NCBI GenBank assembly: GCA_947500415.1 | Contig: CANMRT010000003.1 | Location: forward strand, 248,001 to 312,000 | Length of the DNA stretch: 64,000 nt | Source: an uncultured Roseicyclus sp. | GTDB taxonomy: Bacteria > Pseudomonadota > Alphaproteobacteria > Rhodobacterales > Rhodobacteraceae | Direction: 5' to 3' | In this document: positions 10,201-18,830 of the stretch, in pieces | How the letters are laid out: every line of letters begins with the position of its first letter | Numbering within the stretch: position 1 is the stretch's first letter | The notes under the pieces: model-generated | Database searches by the model: none | Told to the model about the DNA's origin: nothing | Seen by the model: only the letters and a program-made list of their open reading frames with translations | Made by a program: the position numbers and the translations under genes

Positions 10201-10771
10201 CCGTCAACCGTTCGGCATCAGGTGCGCCACCCTCCGCCGGATGACGCTGCAATTCCACATAGACCCGGTCTGGATAAATCGCGGCGAAGGTCTTCAACAG
10301 CGCCTCGGCCTTGGGCCGTTGTCCGCCTTGCAGATGCATTCCCACCGGCCCGTCTGGCCCGCCGGTCAAGCAAATGACCCCCTCCGAATGGGCCTCCAAC
10401 TCCGGCATGGTCACATGCGGCACCGACCCATCCCCACGCAAATAAAGCGCGGAATTCAGCTTCATCAGGTTCTCATACCCAACACGGTTCTGCGCCAGCA
10501 GCACGATCGGCGCGGGCGCACGCGGCTTTTCACCCGGTGCGGCCACCTCATAGGCTACATCGACCTGACAGCCGACAATCGGCTGAACCCCGGCCTTTTT
10601 CGCCATTTCTGAGAATTCGAGCGCACAGAACATGTTGTTCGTGTCGGTGACAGCCACCGCAGGCATCCCTGCATCAGCGACCAATTGGGGCAATTTCTTG
10701 ACCCGCATCGCGCCTTCCAGCAGCGAATACTCGGTATGAACACGCAGGTGAATGAATCGCGGTAAGGCCAT
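7241..10771 (-). CDS. dnaE: DNA polymerase III subunit alpha
   Basis: This 1176-residue protein is the replicative C-family polymerase. The PHP domain is N-terminal (FIHLRVHTEYSLLEGAMRV, residues 5-23). The palm carries GPGRGSGAGSLVAY and PDFDIDF at residues 401-407, supplying the first two catalytic aspartates (D402, D404). The fingers, a helix-hairpin-helix region, the beta-clamp-binding region and an OB fold (around 980-1060) follow. Length is normal for DnaE1. It is monocistronic, convergent with the secreted-protein gene and divergent from the J-domain gene. Confidence 0.97.
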   Translation of the reverse strand: MALPRFIHLRVHTEYSLLEGAMRVKKLPQLVADAGMPAVAVTDTNNMFCALEFSEMAKKAGVQPIVGCQVDVAYEVAAPGEKPRAPAPIVLLAQNRVGYENLMKLNSALYLRGDGSVPHVTMPELEAHSEGVICLTGGPDGPVGMHLQGGQRPKAEALLKTFAAIYPDRVYVELQRHPAEGGAPDAERLTERGHVEMAYELGLPLVATNDVYFPKTEMYEAHDAMLCVAQGAYVDQSEPRRRLTPQHYFKTPEEMAALFADLPEALENTVEIAQRCAFRAETHDPILPKFADDEVAELRRMANEGLQRRLAVIPHAVSVEEYQKRLDFELGIIEGMGFPGYFLIVADFIQWSKDNDIPVGPGRGSGAGSLVAYALTITDLDPLRYSLLFERFLNPERVSMPDFDIDFCMDRREEVIRYVQEKYGRDRVGQIITFGALLSKAAVRDVGRVLQMPFGQVDRLSKMIPVEGVKPVGIAQAIKDEPRFLEEMRETEQDKRDGKVNPTRRLMDYAEKVEGLLRNASTHAAGVVIGDRPLDELVPLYRDPRSDMPATQFNMKWVEPAGLVKFDFLGLKTLTVVQNAIDLIHASGRQLHEGPDGTRLYEPEEGTENQINAIPLDDKASYDLYASAKTVAVFQVESSGMMDALRRMKPDCIEDIIALVALYRPGPMENIPKFCEVKNGISAREKLHPTIDHILDETQGIIVYQEQVMQIAQEMAGYSLGGADLLRRAMGKKIQEAMDAERPKFLKGAAENGVDEQKALEVWHLLDKFANYGFNKSHAAAYAVVSYQTAWLKANHPVEFMAAVMNCDIHLTDKLGVYKQEVDRMGIETLAPCVNRSAATFTVEDGKILYALGALKNVGVEAMKMIVEARTTEQGVKPYATLFDLARRVDLKRVGKRSLEMLARAGAFDALDRNRRRVMDSLDALAAYSAAVHDQAASDQVSLFGDAGDDLPEPRLPNPPDWLPNERLAAEHQAVGFYFSGHPLDDYLPALKRRGVMTLAEVEQRVQQGPFVAKMAGAVSVKQERKSQRGNRFAFVSLSDPTGLYEITVFSEALEASREFLETGSNVQVQAEATLEVDQLKLLARAITPVDNAIAGESNGLRVFIDDAVGIASVESLLERTAADAAKAAKGPIHLCLMAPDLPGEVEVILGDNFPVSPQIKGALRSLEGVMDVEEV

Positions 10772-10910
10772 TCGAACAGCCTATCTTGCGTCTGCCCGTG
10801 TCGGAACCCCTATCTGTGCCGCAATACGGATTGTTTCCAAACGAAACCTTGCTGGCAATGCCGTGTCGCATTTATGGCTTATTTTAGTCACTGTCTGCAA
10901 AGTGTACCCG

Positions 10911-11435
10911 ATGAAAACTGAACTTGAGCAAGCGTTTGGGACGCTTGGCGTTCCCGTTGGCGCGCCTGCCTCCGACGTCAAAACAGCCTATCGGACTCTG
11001 ATCCGCTCTCATCACCCCGACCATGTCGCGGGCGACCGATCAGTTGCCAATGATCGTTTGGCTGAGATCAATGCCGCCAAGGACCTAATCGACCGTACAC
11101 CTGCGCCACTTCGCGACCGCCCTCGCCGCGCGGAAACTGCACAACGCACCCCTGAGCAAGAGCGCGCGCACCGCGAGCAACAGGCCCGCGCCTTCCGCAA
11201 GGCCATGGAGGCCCGCAGCAACGCGGAGACCGACGCCGAACGCCTTGCCCGCGAGGCTGATGAGCGCACCGCTCAATCCCAGGAACAGGCCGAACGCCAG
11301 GCCGCCGTACGTCGCACCCAGGAAGAAACCCGCCTTCGTCGACAAGCCGCCTTCGCCGCGGCAGTCAGTGGCCGGTCGTCGGTTGCCTCACCCGGATCGC
11401 TTTTCGGCAAACTCCGCTCGCTCGGCGCGCGCTAA
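10911..11435 (+). CDS. J-domain protein (DnaJ-like co-chaperone)
   Basis: The 174-residue protein has an N-terminal J domain (about 1-65) with the HPD tripeptide in IRSHHPDHVAGDR, needed to stimulate DnaK ATPase, and the helix IV motif INAAKDLI. From about residue 70 it becomes a charged, Gln/Glu/Arg/Ala-rich helix (EQERAHREQQARAF onward), probably a long coiled coil, ending in SLFGKLRSLGAR. There are no zinc-binding or CTD domains, so it is a type III J protein with an unknown client. I chose ATG 10911, which gives MKTELEQAFGTLGVP; an upstream in-frame start would add 53 residues extending into the dnaE promoter region. Confidence 0.75.
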   Translation: MKTELEQAFGTLGVPVGAPASDVKTAYRTLIRSHHPDHVAGDRSVANDRLAEINAAKDLIDRTPAPLRDRPRRAETAQRTPEQERAHREQQARAFRKAMEARSNAETDAERLAREADERTAQSQEQAERQAAVRRTQEETRLRRQAAFAAAVSGRSSVASPGSLFGKLRSLGAR

Positions 11436-11606
11436 GCCCACACACTTCCAAAAATCCACCGTGGCTTTTCGGTCATACCGGGGAGCGTCAGTATGCCTTT
11501 CCCCCCGGAATGGCTGTATACAGCATCGCCTCTGGATATTATCGAAGACCAACGCGCCACCGGGGACAGTGGCACACCACGCACGAAAATCGGGGAAACC
11601 GATCGT

Positions 11607-11762
11607 ATGGACCGTCTTGTTATCAACGCCGTCGTTGCCCTTGGCACCGGTCTTTCGCTTGTTCTGATCGTTGGCCTGGTTGAACTTCAGCCCGTCGGCG
11701 CCAGCACCGAAGGCTATGAAACGGTCCAGAGCACGACCATCGGCAAGGTCGCCAACACCTGA
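11607..11762 (+). CDS. Small single-pass membrane protein, hypothetical
   Basis: This 51-residue ORF starts at ATG 11607 with GGGGAA upstream. It contains one transmembrane helix (AVVALGTGLSLVLIVGLVEL) followed by a short polar tail. An in-frame ATG at 11493 would extend it by 38 residues of unconvincing sequence. I do not recognise the family; the evidence is only the hydrophobic helix and the ribosome binding site. It sits between the J-domain gene and the ArsR operon. Confidence 0.35.
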   Translation: MDRLVINAVVALGTGLSLVLIVGLVELQPVGASTEGYETVQSTTIGKVANT

Positions 11763-11813
11763 CATCGCAGAAAAGTAAGCCAAAGGGCTATCTTTAATCT
11801 GTTTGCCATGTTA

Positions 11814-11831
11814 GTTAGCCATATGGCTAAC
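11814..11831. promoter_or_regulatory. 18-bp perfect palindrome over the ArsR gene start, likely operator
   Basis: GTTAGCCATATGGCTAAC is its own reverse complement. The ATG at 11823-11825 lies in its right half. ArsR-family repressors typically bind such dyads near their own promoter, so autoregulation of this operon is likely (inference). Confidence 0.6.
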
Positions 11832-12164
11832 AATCTTGATACGATCTTTTCGGCCCTCTCCGACCCCACCCGGCGCGCCGTGGTGGCCCGCCTCGGACAG
11901 GGTGAAGCGCCCGTAAAGACTCTTGCAGCCCCTCACGACATGGCGCTGCCCAGCTTCCTGAAACACATCGACATGCTGGAGCGTGCAGGTCTTGTGAAAA
12001 CTCGCAAGGATGGCCGCATGCGCATCTGCACCCTCCACCCAGAGGCGCTTGCCCAGGCCGAAAGCTGGCTCGACCAACAGCGCGCGATCTGGTCGGGGCG
12101 GTTGGATCGCCTGTCAGCACTCGCCGAACGAATTGCCCAAGAAGACGAGGAGACCTCGAAATGA
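11823..12164 (+). CDS. ArsR family winged-helix transcriptional regulator
   Basis: The 113-residue protein begins MANNLDTIFSALSDPTRRAV, the standard N-terminus of the ArsR subgroup that accompanies AHSA1/SRPBCC genes. The recognition helix region is LPSFLKHIDMLERAGLVKTR and the wing is KDGRMRICTLHPEAL. There is no metal-binding CxC motif, so it is unlikely to be a metalloregulator. An alternative ATG at 11808 would add five residues. It overlaps the next gene by 4 nt (ATGA), so regulator and SRPBCC protein are co-translated. The palindrome at its start suggests autorepression. Confidence 0.88.
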   Translation: MANNLDTIFSALSDPTRRAVVARLGQGEAPVKTLAAPHDMALPSFLKHIDMLERAGLVKTRKDGRMRICTLHPEALAQAESWLDQQRAIWSGRLDRLSALAERIAQEDEETSK

Positions 12165-12616
12165 CGACCGATACCGACACATTCACCTTCACCCGAACCA
12201 TGCCGCTCGCGCCCGACCGTATGTGGCCCCTGCTCGTCTCTGCCAAACACCGCGAAGCCTGGGGGGCTCCCGGCGACCATGTGCTTGAAACGCTCAGCGA
12301 AGACACCCGCGTTGGCGGCATCGAACGTGCTCGCTGCGGCCCCTCTGACAACCCTGAATTCGAAGTGGAGACGCGCTGGTTTCACCTCGCAGAGCCCAAT
12401 GACACCGTCTACACTGAGCAGATCGAAGCTGGCGGCATGGCCCTCGGGGCAAGCCTCGTCACTATGCGCCTCACCGCCGACGGCTCCGGATCAACGCTCG
12501 CGATCACCGTAGCCGTGTCGTCTTTCGTAGGTCCCGAGATGATCGCCGAGTTCGAAGCAGGCTGGACCGGATCGCTCGAAAACCTCGAGAAACTGGCAGC
12601 GATCCAAGCAGGATAA
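12161..12616 (+). CDS. SRPBCC (AHSA1-like) domain protein
   Basis: The 151-residue protein has the START-like fold pattern of the AHSA1/CalC group: an N-terminal strand FTFTRTMPLAPDRMWPLLV, then W-x-GAPGDHVLE, and a C-terminal helix FEAGWTGSLENLEKLAAI. Such proteins have a hydrophobic pocket for a small ligand, and their ligands are mostly unknown. It is coupled to the ArsR gene by ATGA and followed after 4 nt by a paralogous gene, so the operon probably responds to a small hydrophobic compound (inference). Confidence 0.8.
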   Translation: MTTDTDTFTFTRTMPLAPDRMWPLLVSAKHREAWGAPGDHVLETLSEDTRVGGIERARCGPSDNPEFEVETRWFHLAEPNDTVYTEQIEAGGMALGASLVTMRLTADGSGSTLAITVAVSSFVGPEMIAEFEAGWTGSLENLEKLAAIQAG

Positions 12617-12620
12617 CGCC

Positions 12621-13094
12621 ATGGCAGACACCACCCTGACCCTGACCGTCGAAACTGCAGCCACGCCCACTCAGGTCTGGCGTTGTCTCACCGAACCCGA
12701 ACTGCTCAAGCAATGGTTCGCCCCGGCGCCCGTGACGGTAACTGAAGCCCATATTGACCCCGTCCCCGGCGGAGGATTTCGAACCGTCATGCAGGTGCCT
12801 GAGATGGGCGAAATGGACGGCGGCTGGGGATGCGTCCTAATCGCGGATCCCCCAAATCGCATCGTCTGGACCTCTGCGCTCGGCCCAGGCTTTGTGCCCA
12901 ATCCAGCCCCAGAACAAGGGGCTTTTGCCTTCACAGCGGACATCATGCTGACGGAAACATCGGGGGGCTGCAGCTATACCGCCAAGGTGCTCCATGCCTC
13001 GGATGCTGACCGCAAAGCTCATGAAGCGATGGGCTTTCACGAAGGCTGGGGGTCCGCCGCGCGGCAATTGGCCGATCTCGCCAAAACCCTGTGA
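12621..13094 (+). CDS. SRPBCC (AHSA1-like) domain protein, second copy
   Basis: This 157-residue protein is a second SRPBCC/AHSA1 member. It shows LTVETAATPTQVWRCLTEPELLKQWFAPAPV at the N-terminus, the strand PGGGFRTVMQVPEMGEMDG, and the C-terminal helix MGFHEGWGSAARQLADLAKTL, the canonical AHSA1 layout. It lies 4 nt after its paralogue and forms a three-gene ArsR-SRPBCC-SRPBCC operon. The two copies are clearly divergent in sequence, which suggests different ligands or a heterodimer. Confidence 0.85.
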   Translation: MADTTLTLTVETAATPTQVWRCLTEPELLKQWFAPAPVTVTEAHIDPVPGGGFRTVMQVPEMGEMDGGWGCVLIADPPNRIVWTSALGPGFVPNPAPEQGAFAFTADIMLTETSGGCSYTAKVLHASDADRKAHEAMGFHEGWGSAARQLADLAKTL

Positions 13095-13133
13095 CCCCTT
13101 TCCCGAAGGTCGGGGCCATGGCACCAATACGCC

Positions 13134-14084
13134 ATGCGCCTCGCCATCTGCTTCATCGCCCTGCTCGCTACCAACCCCGCCAAGGCCTTCCCCGTGGAAC
13201 GCTGCATAAACCTTGGCGCCGCGATGGAGGCACCCGTTGAAGGCGACTGGGGCTACGTCATCGAAGAACCGCATATCGCGGAAATCGCCGCCGCTGGCTT
13301 CGACACAATCCGCCTGCCGGTCCGCTTCTCCGCCCATTGGGACGGCATGCGGCTGTCGGCTCAGATCCTCGCGCGCACCGATCAGGTGATCGCATGGGCC
13401 GATGCGCACGGCCTCAACACCATCCTAGATCTACATCATTTTGAGGAAATGGTGGCGAACCCCTCCAGCCACGCGGATGACCTCATCAAGATTTGGCGCA
13501 GCCTGTCCGAACACTACCGCGACGCGCCTGAGACGCTGATGTTTGAGCTTTTCAACGAACCCCATGACGCCTTCATCACCGAACGTGCCGTGCCATTGTT
13601 CGCCCACATCAGGCAGATGATCCGCGACGTTCACCCGGACCGATGGATTATCACCGGGGGCGGCAACTGGAACAGCCTTGATGAAATGCTCACACTTCCA
13701 CCCCAAGGCCCGCGCGATGTGCGCACCTTTCACTACTACGACCCTTGGGAATTCACCCACCAACAGGCCGCATACCTGCCCAATCCACCGCCCCCCTCCA
13801 ACTGGGGCAGTGCCGAGGATCGCGCGCGTTTGGCCGCCGACATGGCTCGCGCCGCCGCTGCGATGGCCGACGGCCCGGTGTTCCTCGGTGAATTCGGCGT
13901 CTATGCCGCGACCGAGCCATCCCAACGCCTCGACTGGATCAGCTCCGTCCGACAAGCGGCACAGGCCAACAACCTGCCGTGGTGTTATTGGGGCTTTAGC
14001 CAAGGCACCGAAGTCGGATTCTCCGCCTACGACACCGTATCCGAAACATGGGAGCCAGGAATGCGCGCGGCTCTTGTCCCGTAA
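13134..14084 (+). CDS. Secreted glycoside hydrolase family 5 (cellulase-like)
   Basis: The 316-residue protein begins with a signal peptide ([18 protein letters not shown]). The catalytic TIM barrel shows GH5 landmarks: [12 protein letters not shown], the His pair in LDLHHFEE (101-102), the acid/base Glu in LFNEPHD (E142), an active-site [11 protein letters not shown] (200-210), and the nucleophile in LGEFGVYA (E253). It probably cleaves beta-1,4-glucans or related beta-glycans in the periplasm or outside the cell, but GH5 substrates vary widely. No carbohydrate-binding module is present. It stands alone between the SRPBCC operon and xdhA. Confidence 0.88.
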   Translation: MRLAICFIALLATNPAKAFPVERCINLGAAMEAPVEGDWGYVIEEPHIAEIAAAGFDTIRLPVRFSAHWDGMRLSAQILARTDQVIAWADAHGLNTILDLHHFEEMVANPSSHADDLIKIWRSLSEHYRDAPETLMFELFNEPHDAFITERAVPLFAHIRQMIRDVHPDRWIITGGGNWNSLDEMLTLPPQGPRDVRTFHYYDPWEFTHQQAAYLPNPPPPSNWGSAEDRARLAADMARAAAAMADGPVFLGEFGVYAATEPSQRLDWISSVRQAAQANNLPWCYWGFSQGTEVGFSAYDTVSETWEPGMRAALVP

Positions 14085-14138
14085 AGCTTGAATTCCGGCC
14101 CCATCCACGATTTCCTGACCAAAGGCCCAAAAAAGGGG

Positions 14139-14167
14139 CCGCCCCTCTACGCCGCATCGAGGGGCGG
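14139..14167 (+). other. Strong hairpin between the GH5 gene and xdhA
   Basis: CCGCCCCTC (14139-14147) and GAGGGGCGG (14159-14167) form a perfect 9-bp stem with an 11-nt loop. No T-run follows, so it is not a classic terminator. It lies 45 nt upstream of the xdhA ATG and may stabilise or regulate the xdh message. Confidence 0.5.
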
Positions 14168-14212
14168 GTGGCCACCCCAGCCCCAACAGGTAACGCGGCG
14201 GGCAAGACATCC

Positions 14213-15625
14213 ATGACCATCCGGTTCCTTCTGAACGGAGAACCGCAGGAGGTTGAGGCACCGCCCACAACCACACTGCTCGATTGGTTGCGTGAACAAG
14301 CGCGCCTGACCGGCACCAAAGAAGGCTGCAACGAAGGCGACTGCGGCGCCTGCACGGTGATGGTTACCGACGCGGACGGAACCGCGCGCAGCCTGAACGC
14401 CTGCATCCTCTTCCTGCCGCAACTCCAGGGCCGCGCCGTGCGCACCGTCGAAGGTATTTCTGCACCCGACGGCACGCTCCACCCGGTGCAAAAGGCGATG
14501 GTCGACCACCATGGCTCCCAATGCGGCTTTTGCACGCCCGGCTTCATCACAACTATGGCCACGGCGCATTTGAACGGCGCCACCGACCACGCCGACCAGA
14601 TCGCCGGCAACCTCTGCCGCTGCACCGGCTACGCGCCAATCCTGCGCGCGGCCGAGGCCGCGACCTCTGCCCCCGTGCCGGACCATATGAAGAACGACGC
14701 CGAAATCCTCGCCTCCCACCCCTTCCCTGTTTCAGAAACACTCCCGGTGGAGCGCGAAGGGGCAGGCAGCCCCCTCGTTTCGCCAACCTCTGCCGATGAG
14801 CTCGCCGCCTGGTATCTCAACCACCCTGACGCCACGCTGATCGCCGGGGCCACGGACGTGGGCCTTTGGGTCACGAAACAGCACCGCGCCCTCGGCCCCA
14901 TCGCCTTTCTGAACCAATGTACTAATCTTCGCGGCATTGTTGACGATGGCGAAACAATCCGCATCGGCGCGATGACCAATGTGGAAGACGTCCGCGCGGC
15001 CCTCGCCCCACATTACCCCAGCTTCGCTGAAATGCTGCGCCGCTATGGCTCGGTTCAGGTCCGCAACGCCGCAACGATTGGCGGAAACATCGCTAACGGT
15101 TCGCCCATTGGGGACAGCCCGCCACCGCTGATTGCGCTCAACGCCACGCTCCACCTCCGGCGGGGCGACGCACGCCGCGATCTGCCGCTTGAAGATTTCT
15201 TCCTCGACTACGGCAAACAAGACCGCGTCGCGGGAGAGTTTGTGGAGGCGATCTCGATCCCCCGCCAACCCGACACCCTGCGCGTCTACAAACTCTCCAA
15301 ACGCTTCGATCAGGACATCTCCGCCGTCTGCGGCGCCTTCAACCTGATCGTTTCGGACGGCGCAATCCAATCCGCCCGCATCGCCTTCGGTGGCATGGCG
15401 GGCACGCCAAAGCGCGCCGCCGCAGTTGAAGCCGCACTAACCGGCCAACCGATGACCGAGGCGACAGCCCGCGCAGCCCTGCCCGCCTTCGCCCAGGATT
15501 TCGCCCCCCTGTCCGACATGCGTGCCTCGGCCTCCTACCGCCTCCAATCCGCGCAAAACATGCTGCTGCGTTACGTCGCCGAGAGGTCCGGCGCGCCCTC
15601 GAATGTGTTGGAGGTCCGCCCATGA
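14213..15625 (+). CDS. xdhA: Xanthine dehydrogenase small subunit (FeS/FAD)
   Basis: XdhA carries the two [2Fe-2S] clusters and FAD of the enzyme that oxidises hypoxanthine to xanthine and urate. In the 470-residue product the plant-type cluster ligands are C39, C44, C47 and C64 ([13 protein letters not shown]), and the second cluster uses C104, C107, C135 and C137 ([14 protein letters not shown]). The FAD domain begins near 190 ([17 protein letters not shown]), with [21 protein letters not shown] chose ATG 14213, giving [13 protein letters not shown]; an upstream in-frame start lies inside the GH5 gene. It overlaps xdhB by 4 nt (ATGA). Confidence 0.95.
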   Translation: MTIRFLLNGEPQEVEAPPTTTLLDWLREQARLTGTKEGCNEGDCGACTVMVTDADGTARSLNACILFLPQLQGRAVRTVEGISAPDGTLHPVQKAMVDHHGSQCGFCTPGFITTMATAHLNGATDHADQIAGNLCRCTGYAPILRAAEAATSAPVPDHMKNDAEILASHPFPVSETLPVEREGAGSPLVSPTSADELAAWYLNHPDATLIAGATDVGLWVTKQHRALGPIAFLNQCTNLRGIVDDGETIRIGAMTNVEDVRAALAPHYPSFAEMLRRYGSVQVRNAATIGGNIANGSPIGDSPPPLIALNATLHLRRGDARRDLPLEDFFLDYGKQDRVAGEFVEAISIPRQPDTLRVYKLSKRFDQDISAVCGAFNLIVSDGAIQSARIAFGGMAGTPKRAAAVEAALTGQPMTEATARAALPAFAQDFAPLSDMRASASYRLQSAQNMLLRYVAERSGAPSNVLEVRP

Positions 15626-18063
15626 GCGTCGCAAAACCCCTCCCCCACGACGCAGCCCGCCTCCATGTGACAGGCCAGGCCCGCTACGTCGACGACATCC
15701 CAACACCTGCCGATTGCCTCCACCTCGCCTTCGGCCTCAGCCCCGTCGCGAAGGGCACAATTGAGACGCTCGACCTCACCAACCCCTCCTCCGCCGAAGG
15801 CGTCGTCGCAGTTGTTTCCGGGCAAGACCTGTCGCCCATCCCCGATTGCTCACCCTCCAATCACGATGAGCCGCTCCTGTCGGACGGGACGGTCCACTAC
15901 GCCGGTCAGCCGCTTTTCATCGTCGCAGCACACAGTCACCTCGCCGCGCGCCGCGCCGCCGCTTCGGCGAAGATCGAGATCAACGCGGAGGACCCAATCC
16001 TGTCGTTGGAAGACGCACTCGCCGCCGACAGCCGTTTCGAAGACGGCCCCCGGATCTACACGAAGGGCGACGTCGATAAGGCCCTCACCGGAGCCACTCA
16101 CTTGGTCGAAGGCCAGATCGACATCGGCGGACAAGAACACTTCTATCTGGAGGGTCAAACCGCCCTCGTCCTGCCGCAGGAAGGCGGGGATATGGTGATC
16201 CATTCCTCGTCCCAGCACCCGAACGAAATCCAGCATAAGGTCGCCGATGCGCTTGGCGTTCCGATGCACGCAGTCCGCGTCGAAGTCCGCCGGATGGGCG
16301 GCGGGTTCGGAGGCAAGGAAAGCCAAGGCAACCACCTCGCTATTGCCTGCGCCATCATGGCCGTGCGCACGGGTCGCCCCTGCAAAATGCGCTACGACCG
16401 CGACGACGATTTCACCGTCACCGGCAAACGCCACGACGCGCGCATTTCCTACCGCGCTGGCTTCGATGCCGATGGGCGGATCACGGGTGTCGATTTCACC
16501 CATCTGATCCGCTGCGGCTGGGCCATGGATTTGTCTTTGCCCGTGGCCGACCGTGCGATGCTCCATGCCGACAACGCCTATCTTCTGCCGGCGGCGCGGA
16601 TCACCTCCCACCGCCTCAAGACCAACACCCAGAGCGCAACAGCGTTCAGGGGCTTCGGCGGCCCGCAGGGCATGGTCGGGATCGAGCGCGTCATGGACCA
16701 CGCAGCGCACGAAATCGGAATGGACCCGGCCGAGATACGGCGCGTGAACTTCTACCGCGCGGCGCAGGCTGAAAATGCGGATGCCTCCGGCGGGCATTTT
16801 CAAGGGACAAAGAAGGGCGGACGCTTGGACGCGGCCGACCTTGCGGGGCGTGGATCAGTGCGAGTCTCAGGCGGCAGTGGGAGCGCAAAACGCTTCGGCG
16901 GCGCGCATTCTCCCGCCGCGGGCGGCAAAGATCCAAACACTACACCCTATGGGATGGAAGTTGAGGATTTCATCCTCCACGACCTTCAGCACCAGTTGTC
17001 CGCAGGCTGTTCGTTCGAAAATCGCAAGCGAGCTGTGGATAAGTGGAACGCGGAAAACTCGATCCTGAAACGCGGCATTGCACTCACGCCCGTGAAGTTC
17101 GGCATCTCCTTCACGCTCACCCACCTCAATCAGGCGGGCGCTTTGGTGCATGTCTATCAGGATGGTTCCATCCACATGAACCACGGCGGCACAGAGATGG
17201 GGCAAGGCCTGTTCCAGAAGGTCGCGCAAGTCGCCGCCGACCGCTTTGGCGTCGATGTCGATCACGTGAAAATCACCGCAACCGACACCGGCAAGGTCCC
17301 CAACACGTCGGCCACCGCAGCATCCTCCGGCACCGACCTCAACGGCATGGCCGTCAAGGCCGCCTGCGACACGATCCGCGACCGGATCGCCGAAGTCGTC
17401 GCACCTGATCTCCAAGCCAAACCGGACCAAGTGATCTTCGCCGGCAGTGAAGTCCGCGCAGGCGAGGCCGCAATGCCCTTCGCCGAAGCTGTCACCAAAG
17501 CCTACATGGCCCGCGTCAGCCTCAGCGCGACGGGCTTCTACAAGACCCCCAAGATCGAGTGGGACCGCATCAAAGGCCAGGGCCGCCCGTTCTTCTACTT
17601 CGCCTATGGGGCGGCTTGTTCCGAAGTTGTCATCGACACGCTCACGGGCGAGAACCGCATCCTGCGCACTGACATCCTTCACGATGCCGGCGCGTCCCTG
17701 AACCCAGCCCTCGACATCGGGCAGGTCGAAGGCGGCTTTGTCCAAGGCGCGGGCTGGCTCACGATGGAGGAGCTCGTCTGGGACGCGCACGGCACCCTTA
17801 AGACCCACGCGCCGTCTACCTACAAAATCCCCTGCGCCTCCGACGCGCCGGAGGTTTTCAACGTCGCGCTCTACGAAGGCGCGAACCGCGAAGACACGAT
17901 CTATCGCTCCAAGGCCGTCGGCGAGCCGCCGTTCATGCTCGGCATCTCTGTCTTCTCCGCGCTCGGCCACGCCTGCGAAGCGGCCGGTCCGAACTTCCCT
18001 GACCTGCAAGCCCCCGCTACGCCCGAAGCGATCCTTTCCGCGGTCGGACGCGCCAGGGCTTAG
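15622..18063 (+). CDS. xdhB: Xanthine dehydrogenase large (molybdopterin) subunit
   Basis: XdhB binds the molybdenum cofactor and the purine. Landmarks include [53 protein letters not shown] and the catalytic Glu in VGEPPF (E768). At 813 residues it is some 35-40 residues longer than the usual roughly 775. The excess lies between NFYRA (about 377) and [10 protein letters not shown] (about 441), where a Gly/Ser/Ala-rich stretch replaces a short linker. The corresponding DNA (16762-16938) contains CCTCCGGCGGGCATTTT, which recalls an intergenic repeat. The enzyme is probably functional, since all active-site motifs are present. Confidence 0.94.
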   Translation: MSVAKPLPHDAARLHVTGQARYVDDIPTPADCLHLAFGLSPVAKGTIETLDLTNPSSAEGVVAVVSGQDLSPIPDCSPSNHDEPLLSDGTVHYAGQPLFIVAAHSHLAARRAAASAKIEINAEDPILSLEDALAADSRFEDGPRIYTKGDVDKALTGATHLVEGQIDIGGQEHFYLEGQTALVLPQEGGDMVIHSSSQHPNEIQHKVADALGVPMHAVRVEVRRMGGGFGGKESQGNHLAIACAIMAVRTGRPCKMRYDRDDDFTVTGKRHDARISYRAGFDADGRITGVDFTHLIRCGWAMDLSLPVADRAMLHADNAYLLPAARITSHRLKTNTQSATAFRGFGGPQGMVGIERVMDHAAHEIGMDPAEIRRVNFYRAAQAENADASGGHFQGTKKGGRLDAADLAGRGSVRVSGGSGSAKRFGGAHSPAAGGKDPNTTPYGMEVEDFILHDLQHQLSAGCSFENRKRAVDKWNAENSILKRGIALTPVKFGISFTLTHLNQAGALVHVYQDGSIHMNHGGTEMGQGLFQKVAQVAADRFGVDVDHVKITATDTGKVPNTSATAASSGTDLNGMAVKAACDTIRDRIAEVVAPDLQAKPDQVIFAGSEVRAGEAAMPFAEAVTKAYMARVSLSATGFYKTPKIEWDRIKGQGRPFFYFAYGAACSEVVIDTLTGENRILRTDILHDAGASLNPALDIGQVEGGFVQGAGWLTMEELVWDAHGTLKTHAPSTYKIPCASDAPEVFNVALYEGANREDTIYRSKAVGEPPFMLGISVFSALGHACEAAGPNFPDLQAPATPEAILSAVGRARA

Positions 18064-18065
18064 GC

Positions 18066-18830
18066 ATGGCGGACGAGATCACAGTCACCGTCTGCACCAC
18101 ACGCGGCTCCGTTCCCCGAGAGGTGGGCGCAACCTTGCATGTGGGCGCAAACCATATCGACGGAACCATCGGCGGAGGCGCGCTGGAGTGGGAAGCGATC
18201 CGCCTCGCCCGCCAGATGCTCGCCGATGGCACCGCACAGTTGCAGCGTACACTCCCGCTTGGCCCAGATCTCGGTCAATGCTGCGGCGGGGTCGTGACGC
18301 TGGATTTCATTGCGGGCGCACATGGGATCGAACCCACAGACCCGCCCATCTGGATTTGGGGCTCGGGCCATGTCGGGCGTGCCATCGCCGCAACGCTTGC
18401 CCCGTTCGAGACCCATCAAGTCACCCTGATCGACGACGCGCCAGAACGCCTTCCCTCACCCGTGCCCCCGCGTGTCACGCCACTGATTGCCGCTGACATG
18501 CCGCGCGCCGTAAACCATGCGCGCACTGACGCGCACCATTTCATCCTAACCTATTCCCACGACATCGACCTGGCGCTTTGCGATGCGCTCCTGCGGCACG
18601 GGTTCACCTCCTGCGGCCTCATTGGATCGGCGACCAAATGGGCCCGCTTCCGCAAACGGCTCACTCAGATGGGACATTCCGATGCACAAATTTCGCGCAT
18701 CCTGTGCCCAATTGGTGACCCGAGCCTCGGCAAACACCCTCAAGCCATTGCGATTGGCGTCGCAGCACGGCTACTTGATAGGCAAATGCTGCAAGAATCG
18801 GCAGAAGCGCCAACGTCTGGGGGGACATGA
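18066..18830 (+). CDS. xdhC: Xanthine dehydrogenase accessory protein XdhC
   Basis: XdhC binds, protects and helps insert the sulfurated molybdenum cofactor into XdhB. The 254-residue protein has the XdhC/CoxI N-terminal motif VTVCTTRGSVPREVGATL, a Cys pair in LGQCCGGVVTLDF, and a C-terminal Rossmann fold (IWIWGSGHVGRAIAATL) with LIGSATKWARFRKRL. It starts 2 nt after the xdhB stop and overlaps the next gene by 4 nt (ATGA), linking the enzyme to the transporter genes. It is at the short end of the family range. Confidence 0.93.
   Translation: MADEITVTVCTTRGSVPREVGATLHVGANHIDGTIGGGALEWEAIRLARQMLADGTAQLQRTLPLGPDLGQCCGGVVTLDFIAGAHGIEPTDPPIWIWGSGHVGRAIAATLAPFETHQVTLIDDAPERLPSPVPPRVTPLIAADMPRAVNHARTDAHHFILTYSHDIDLALCDALLRHGFTSCGLIGSATKWARFRKRLTQMGHSDAQISRILCPIGDPSLGKHPQAIAIGVAARLLDRQMLQESAEAPTSGGT

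Noticed and set aside
14048-14212. N-terminal extension of xdhA
   Set aside because: The extension would lie partly inside the GH5 gene and across the hairpin, and homologues begin at the [10 protein letters not shown] position.
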